Positions 7,379-10,890 of a DNA stretch of 10,890 bases are shown here, one piece after another; position 1 is the first letter of the stretch; every line of letters begins with the position of its first letter. This DNA comes from Flavobacteriaceae bacterium (GTDB lineage Bacteria > Bacteroidota > Bacteroidia > Flavobacteriales > Flavobacteriaceae): contig JABDPL010000100.1 in assembly GCA_013042825.1 (NCBI GenBank), positions 1 to 10,890 of the forward strand, read 5' to 3'. The position numbers were made by a program, and so were the translations under genes. The notes under the pieces are model-generated. The model had not been told where the DNA came from. It made no database searches and saw only the letters and a program-made list of their open reading frames with translations.

Positions 7379-9682
7379 TTATTCTATTAAAATTGATTTT
7401 TTAATGGTCACAGCATCATTAAGTACGAAAGGTTTTGGAATCATGTCATCAGTCCTGGCCTTGACATTGAACAAGCGGTTGGTTAACAGATCATTTGAAG
7501 ATTCAAACAGCGTAAAGCTCGTGACCTGGTCTTTAGGGAATGACATCTGTATATCGAGTGGATGGTTATCACTCACAAAATAGGATAGCAAACGATCAGC
7601 AGTTCTATTTTGAAATACCCAGGCTTCCTCACGCTCTTTTTCGATCTCGATACCATTCACCGTCATGGTTTTAAACATGAATTCGGGGCTTGCATAGAGA
7701 TCAATGCGGCTGACAGGGCGTTTTGATCCGATATATAATGACACATGCCGCAGGTCTCCTATAACCGTGTCTTTGTATATCTCGGTATCAGGATAAACCA
7801 GGGCCTTTATTTCAGCCTGGCGTTCGAAGGTGAAACCCGTGCGGTATTTACTCGCAAACACAGTACCGGGTTCTGCTGAAATCTCCTTCGGATCATCCCC
7901 CAGAACCGCCATGGTCCAGGAATCGAGTTTATTATCATAAGTTGACCATTTAGCAGAGTTGTTATCTGCATCGAGTGTGTAGACCAGGCTATTGGGTTTG
8001 GGCCTTTCCGAATTAAACCCGGACTTCAGATGAGAAGCTATTAAAAATCCGAAAGCAACCAGGCCGATCAATATTGACCATCGCCTTTTGTGTTTGAAAA
8101 AACCAAAAACCGGGATCAATAATCCAAAGATCAGACTTACTAAAATACCACTAACAAAAAGTATCTTTAGTCCGAGGCCCACGGGAAACATCTTGACAAA
8201 CGGACTCATAATAAGCAGAACGGGAAACCCCAGTAAAGCCATTAAGATCAAACTTGGTTTGCGTTGCCAGATCAGGAAGGTGAAGCTCAAAAGAGCAAAG
8301 AATACCGGAATGATAAAAAAGCTGCCACCCTGCAGTTTCAAAGCCATCAAAATATTGATTATTATCCAGATAGTTATCGGGGCAACATAAAAGCTGGCCG
8401 TATTTCCTGGCTTGTAATACACCGCATACAGCCAGAAACAGATCGCTAAGCTAAAAAGGCTCATGCTTGCGATATAAGTGTAACCATTATACGTGAACCC
8501 GTGGAGAATCTCACTATACCCGGGATAGAGTAATTTTGACAGCAGGAAGTAAATTCCCTGGGAAACAAGCGCGCACAATACCAATGAACCCAAAAATGGA
8601 ACAAACCCGGTCAGGACGTCTTTCACATTCAATCGTCTTATCCTGAAACCGTATGTGATCAACAATGCGAAAAGTATAATCCCAATTATCAGCAAGGGCC
8701 AGATCCATGAAAACGGATAACTTGCCATTCCAATGCCGGCCGCATTGTAATACACAAGATCATCACTGCTTTTAAGGTTGTCGAGATTCGCCTGCGAGAA
8801 ATGCGCTAAAAGCGGCATTAGGTATTGCCCCTGATGTTCGAGTGATTCCCGGTCGAGACGTTCGTAATTATCAAGGGCAGTATGATAATCAAAATGATCG
8901 CCTATAAAGGCAAAATTAAAACCGTCAATATCACCTTCTTGCCTGAAAATGGTCAGATCGGTATCATTGGGAAGCATTTTATAAATACTGTAGGCCAGGG
9001 AATTTCCAACCGGATAGGAGGGCGCAGCTTTTTTAAAGTTTTCAATCAACTTTGAATTGCCTCCATTGGTTTCGATAAGCATATAACTCGGTCCACCACT
9101 ACCCCTTGCCTCAAAATTCAGAACAAGCCCGACATCCTTGGCCCATTCATGAGAATTGACAAAAAGGTCTGCTCCATTCAGTCCCAGTTCCTCCCCATCC
9201 GATATCAGGACTATGATATCATTTTCAGGTTGTTCTTCCGAATTCAGAAAAGCCCTCAGGCCTTCAAGTATTGTGGCAACACCCGATGCTGCATCACTGG
9301 CACCATAGGATGAATGTGGAGAACTATCGTAATGAGATAATAACAACAGAGCTTTACCCGGCCGGGTGCCCTTGATCCTGGCCAGTATATTCTTAGCCTT
9401 GGCGAGGTTTCTCCAGGAGGTTAATGAAAATCCTTCCTGAACCTGAACTTCCAAACCGAGGTCTTCGAGTTCCTTAACAATGTAAGAGCGGACGGTTTCA
9501 TGAGCAGGGGTTCCAATGCTATGGGGTGATTTCGAGATCTGTTCAACATGCACCAGTGCCCGGGCGGTGGAAAATGAATGGGTGTCAATGGTTTCTCCAG
9601 AGGGTTGGGACGGCCTAAGTGAACTAAAACTCCAAATAACCGCCACAAGAATAAGGATTGTGGCAACGGCCTTTTTTATCAT
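7379..9682 (-). CDS. Polytopic M28 family zinc aminopeptidase, ERMP1/Fxna-like, 767 residues
   Basis: M28 enzymes remove N-terminal residues from peptides using two zinc ions. One N-terminal membrane segment (about 4-22) precedes the peptidase domain (about 35-300). The metal-site residues are all visible: SHYDS (His117, Asp119), GASDAASG (Asp130, bridging), DGEELGL (Glu164 general base, Glu165 ligand), NFEARG (Glu191) and DYHTALD (His267). About eight hydrophobic membrane segments follow (roughly 323-346, 355-380, 402-422, 430-450, 455-472, 478-497, 503-530, 535-553), then a soluble C-terminal domain of about 210 residues with a beta-rich look. The order of one TM, M28, eight TM and tail is that of eukaryotic ERMP1 and fungal vacuolar Pff1. 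The peptidase and tail should face the periplasm. The start at ATG 9682 gives a proper MIKKA signal anchor. It is divergent from the CBS-domain gene. Its natural substrate cannot be read from sequence. Confidence 0.92.
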   Translation of the reverse strand: MIKKAVATILILVAVIWSFSSLRPSQPSGETIDTHSFSTARALVHVEQISKSPHSIGTPAHETVRSYIVKELEDLGLEVQVQEGFSLTSWRNLAKAKNILARIKGTRPGKALLLLSHYDSSPHSSYGASDAASGVATILEGLRAFLNSEEQPENDIIVLISDGEELGLNGADLFVNSHEWAKDVGLVLNFEARGSGGPSYMLIETNGGNSKLIENFKKAAPSYPVGNSLAYSIYKMLPNDTDLTIFRQEGDIDGFNFAFIGDHFDYHTALDNYERLDRESLEHQGQYLMPLLAHFSQANLDNLKSSDDLVYYNAAGIGMASYPFSWIWPLLIIGIILFALLITYGFRIRRLNVKDVLTGFVPFLGSLVLCALVSQGIYFLLSKLLYPGYSEILHGFTYNGYTYIASMSLFSLAICFWLYAVYYKPGNTASFYVAPITIWIIINILMALKLQGGSFFIIPVFFALLSFTFLIWQRKPSLILMALLGFPVLLIMSPFVKMFPVGLGLKILFVSGILVSLIFGLLIPVFGFFKHKRRWSILIGLVAFGFLIASHLKSGFNSERPKPNSLVYTLDADNNSAKWSTYDNKLDSWTMAVLGDDPKEISAEPGTVFASKYRTGFTFERQAEIKALVYPDTEIYKDTVIGDLRHVSLYIGSKRPVSRIDLYASPEFMFKTMTVNGIEIEKEREEAWVFQNRTADRLLSYFVSDNHPLDIQMSFPKDQVTSFTLFESSNDLLTNRLFNVKARTDDMIPKPFVLNDAVTIKKSILIE

Positions 9683-9707
9683 TATGTTAATAGTTAGTTA
9701 TGCTTTA

Positions 9708-9715
9708 TAAAAATA
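9708..9715 (-). promoter_or_regulatory. Possible -7 element for the M28 gene
   Basis: On the minus strand this reads TATTTTTA, one mismatch from TAnnTTTG, placed 25 bases before ATG 9682. The distance is like that of the other promoters in the window, but no -33 TTTG is seen and the region is AT-rich, so it is only a candidate. Confidence 0.25.
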
Positions 9716-9753
9716 ATCAATTTCTGTTGGGATTTAGTGTCAGTTCAGGTGGT

Positions 9754-9786
9754 TTTGGTGTAACTTATTAAAAATAAGTATATTTA
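9754..9786 (+). promoter_or_regulatory. Promoter of the CBS-domain gene (-33 and -7 elements)
   Basis: TTTG (9754-9757), a 21-base spacer, then TATATTTA (9779-9786) fits the Bacteroidota layout TTTG-N19-21-TAnnTTTG with one mismatch in the last base. It ends 22 bases before ATG 9809. This is the only promoter in the window with both elements at canonical spacing. Confidence 0.6.
9763..9779 (+). promoter_or_regulatory. Palindrome in the CBS promoter spacer, candidate operator
   Basis: ACTTATT (9763-9769), AAA, AATAAGT (9773-9779) is a perfect 7-bp inverted repeat with a 3-base centre. It lies wholly between the -33 and -7 elements and touches the first base of the -7, where a bound dimer would block RNA polymerase. 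It also sits in the intergenic region shared with the divergent M28 gene. It is AT-rich, so chance is possible. Confidence 0.35.
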
Positions 9787-9808
9787 AAAGAAAGTAAAAC
9801 CAAGCATC

Positions 9809-10285
9809 ATGGGAATTAAAAGTTTTCAGGGCTCCAGGAGAGCTCAAAAAAATCAGAAGAAATCGACAGACCAGACCCCATTTCAAGTAAAAGACTACAT
9901 GACGACCAAGCTTATAACATTCAAACCTGAACACACTGTTGAACAGGTTATCGACACGCTTATCAAACACCGGATCTCAGGCGGACCGGTAGTGAACGAA
10001 AAGAATGAGCTCATCGGGATCATTTCTGAAGGTGATTGTATAAAGCAGATTCACGACAGCCGCTATTATAATATGCCGCTCGAAAATAATTCTGTTGAGA
10101 AGAATATGATCAAGAATGTGGAGACCATTGACGGTAACATGAACATCTTCGATGCAGCCACCAAATTCCTGAAAGCCAAGCGACGGCGATTCCCTATCGT
10201 TGATGGAGGTAAACTTGTCGGGCAGATCAGTCAGAAAGACATTCTTAAAGCGGCCATGCAATTACGCGGACACAACTGGAAGTAA
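9809..10285 (+). CDS. Stand-alone two-CBS-domain protein, 158 residues
   Basis: A basic, Gln/Lys-rich N-terminal tail (about 1-26, SFQGSRRAQKNQKK) precedes two CBS domains that together form one Bateman module: about 27-82 (VKDYMTTKLITF to IISEGDCIKQ) and about 97-150 (VEKNMIKNVETI to QISQKDILKA). The family signatures SEGD (73-76) and SQKD (141-144) contain the Asp that commonly contacts ribose in the adenine-nucleotide site. Such pairs usually bind AMP, ADP, ATP or related ligands and regulate a partner; no effector domain is fused here, so the partner is unknown. The protein has no signal peptide and should be cytoplasmic. The start is supported by a two-element promoter 22 bases upstream; the basic tail could bind nucleic acid or a partner. 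Its stop abuts the stop of the convergent zinc-ribbon gene. Confidence 0.9.
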   Translation: MGIKSFQGSRRAQKNQKKSTDQTPFQVKDYMTTKLITFKPEHTVEQVIDTLIKHRISGGPVVNEKNELIGIISEGDCIKQIHDSRYYNMPLENNSVEKNMIKNVETIDGNMNIFDAATKFLKAKRRRFPIVDGGKLVGQISQKDILKAAMQLRGHNWK

Positions 10286-10298
10286 TCAGTTGTCCCGC
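10266..10298. other. Hairpin spanning two abutting convergent stop codons
   Basis: ACAACTG (10272-10278) pairs perfectly with CAGTTGT (10287-10293) around an 8-base loop. GCGG (10266-10269) pairs with CCGC (10295-10298) beyond a small internal loop. The plus-strand stop TAA (10283-10285) is in the loop and the minus-strand stop (10288-10286) is at the loop/stem junction. There is no real T tract on either side (TTT only on the plus strand), so it is not a classical intrinsic terminator but may end or protect both transcripts. Confidence 0.45.
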
Positions 10299-10645
10299 TT
10301 TACCAGGGCATAGTATTCGTTTTCCAGGGGCAAGTAACCCTGGTTATAAACGAAATAGTAAACCTTACCAGCCTTGGTGGTATATATGTTGGTAACATAG
10401 TTGAAATCAAATCCCATTTCGATCAGCTTCGATCGGGATGTTTTTGTTTTCTGATGCGGATTCAGTGTTTCAAGGATGCGATAATTCTTCCTTAAGCGGT
10501 TGTTTACATTCCTGATGAGATTTCTGCTGTCCTTATTAATGCGGTTATTATAGGCATTCCGGCAGCCGTCGTTGCAAAACTTTTTATCGATACGCCCAAC
10601 GATTGTGTCACCGCATTCCAGGCAGCTTCGTTTTTCTTCTTTCAT
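10286..10645 (-). CDS. Small zinc-ribbon protein of unknown function, 119 residues
   Basis: Four cysteines near the N-terminus, CLEC (Cys8, Cys11) and FCNDGC (Cys24, Cys28), make a C-x2-C-x12-C-x3-C zinc knuckle resembling the DUF2116 type of ribbon. A strongly basic, Asn/Arg-rich helical stretch (about 29-55, RNAYNNRINK...NVNNRLRKNYR) and a C-terminal tyrosine-rich, beta-like region (about 78-113, FNYVTNIYTT...YYFVYNQGYL) follow. A basic ribbon of this kind would fit binding to RNA, DNA or ribosome-associated partners, but nothing in the sequence proves it. The gene starts 2 bases after the stop of the arginase-family gene, so the two are almost certainly co-transcribed and translationally coupled. 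There is no signal peptide, so it should be cytoplasmic. Confidence 0.8.
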   Translation of the reverse strand: MKEEKRSCLECGDTIVGRIDKKFCNDGCRNAYNNRINKDSRNLIRNVNNRLRKNYRILETLNPHQKTKTSRSKLIEMGFDFNYVTNIYTTKAGKVYYFVYNQGYLPLENEYYALVKRDN

Positions 10646-10647
10646 TC

Positions 10648-10890
10648 TTAAATCATCTTAGCGGTTATCTCTTTAAATAATTTGTAGGCCAGCATGGCGG
10701 TTGTGTCGTTAAGATCGCGATTCGGATTCAACTCTACGATATCGGCACCGATGATCTCAACCTGAATATTTTGAATGATTGAAATAACCTCACGTGAACT
10801 CAATCCACCCGGTTCATGGTGAGATACCCCGGGAGCAAATGCCGGGTCCAGTGCATCCAGATCAAGGGAAATGTAGAGCGGCCCCTGAAG
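10648..10890 (-). CDS. Arginase-family (ureohydrolase) enzyme, C-terminal 80 residues
   Basis: The gene continues beyond the right edge. The visible end contains SLDLDALDP, the ureohydrolase metal-binding signature whose two D-x-D aspartates bind Mn2+, then APGVSHHEPGGLSSRE, and ADIVELNPNRD, whose Glu matches the substrate-contacting Glu of arginases. The combination GVSHxEPGGL, NPxRD and a terminal KLFKEITAKM is closest, from memory, to arginases of the plant-like branch, which hydrolyse L-arginine to ornithine and urea. Agmatinase or formimidoylglutamase cannot be excluded without the N-terminal half. It is followed after 2 bases by the zinc-ribbon gene on the same strand. Confidence 0.85.
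   Translation of the reverse strand, partial: LQGPLYISLDLDALDPAFAPGVSHHEPGGLSSREVISIIQNIQVEIIGADIVELNPNRDLNDTTAMLAYKLFKEITAKMI

Noticed and set aside
9740..9970. Minus-strand open frame of 76 codons across the M28/CBS gap
   Set aside because: It overlaps the CBS promoter and coding start on the other strand and has no recognisable content.
1..10890. Defence, toxin-antitoxin, mobile element or CRISPR content
   Set aside because: I looked for transposases, integrases, regularly spaced repeats, tRNA genes and nuclease or NTPase motifs and found none; the genes fit ordinary envelope and metabolic functions.

Overview
The window reads as chromosome of a Bacteroidota bacterium, most likely a marine Flavobacteriaceae-type organism. 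Four signs support this. A very large secreted protein ends in a type IX secretion (T9SS) sorting domain. Promoters carry the Bacteroidota -7 element TAnnTTTG. Start codons lack strong Shine-Dalgarno sequences. Several gene families (short-chain threonine dehydrogenase, M13 lipoprotein peptidase, arginase of the plant-like type) are typical of this phylum. I see no tRNA, rRNA, transposon, prophage, CRISPR array or recognisable defence system.

Layout. The left edge holds the N-terminal part of an NAD-dependent threonine dehydrogenase on the minus strand (1-206). It is divergent from an unknown lipoprotein (328-861, plus). Two large plus-strand genes follow: a 1124-residue secreted Asp-box beta-propeller protein with a T9SS tail (965-4339), closed by a textbook terminator, and an M13 (neprilysin/PepO-like) zinc endopeptidase lipoprotein (4484-6547). 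A bidirectional terminator separates the latter from two minus-strand genes: an exported TPR-like protein (6604-7305) and, upstream of it, a polytopic M28 metallopeptidase resembling eukaryotic ERMP1/Fxna (7379-9682). Divergent from the M28 gene is a two-CBS-domain protein (9809-10285), whose stop codon abuts the stop of a small minus-strand zinc-ribbon protein (10286-10645). The zinc-ribbon gene lies 2 nt downstream of the arginase-family gene that runs off the right edge (10648-10890).

How the genes fit together. Two exported zinc peptidases (M13 and M28), a secreted propeller protein and two exported accessory proteins point to envelope-level protein or peptide handling. Threonine dehydrogenase and arginase at the two edges belong to amino-acid catabolism. 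The genes are mostly separate transcription units, as shown by two terminators and several individual promoters. The only tight coupling is arginase to zinc ribbon. The combined amino-acid/peptide theme is inference from families and not a demonstrated system. The most interesting unexplained items are a palindrome inside the CBS-gene promoter, the zero-gap convergent stop codons inside a hairpin, the arginase-coupled zinc-ribbon protein, the ERMP1-like architecture, and -7 elements lying so close to start codons that mRNAs may be nearly leaderless.

No gene-free stretch exceeds 300 bases. The gaps 207-327, 862-964, 4340-4483, 6548-6603, 7306-7378 and 9683-9808 hold the promoters, terminators and inverted repeats listed below and nothing else I can support.
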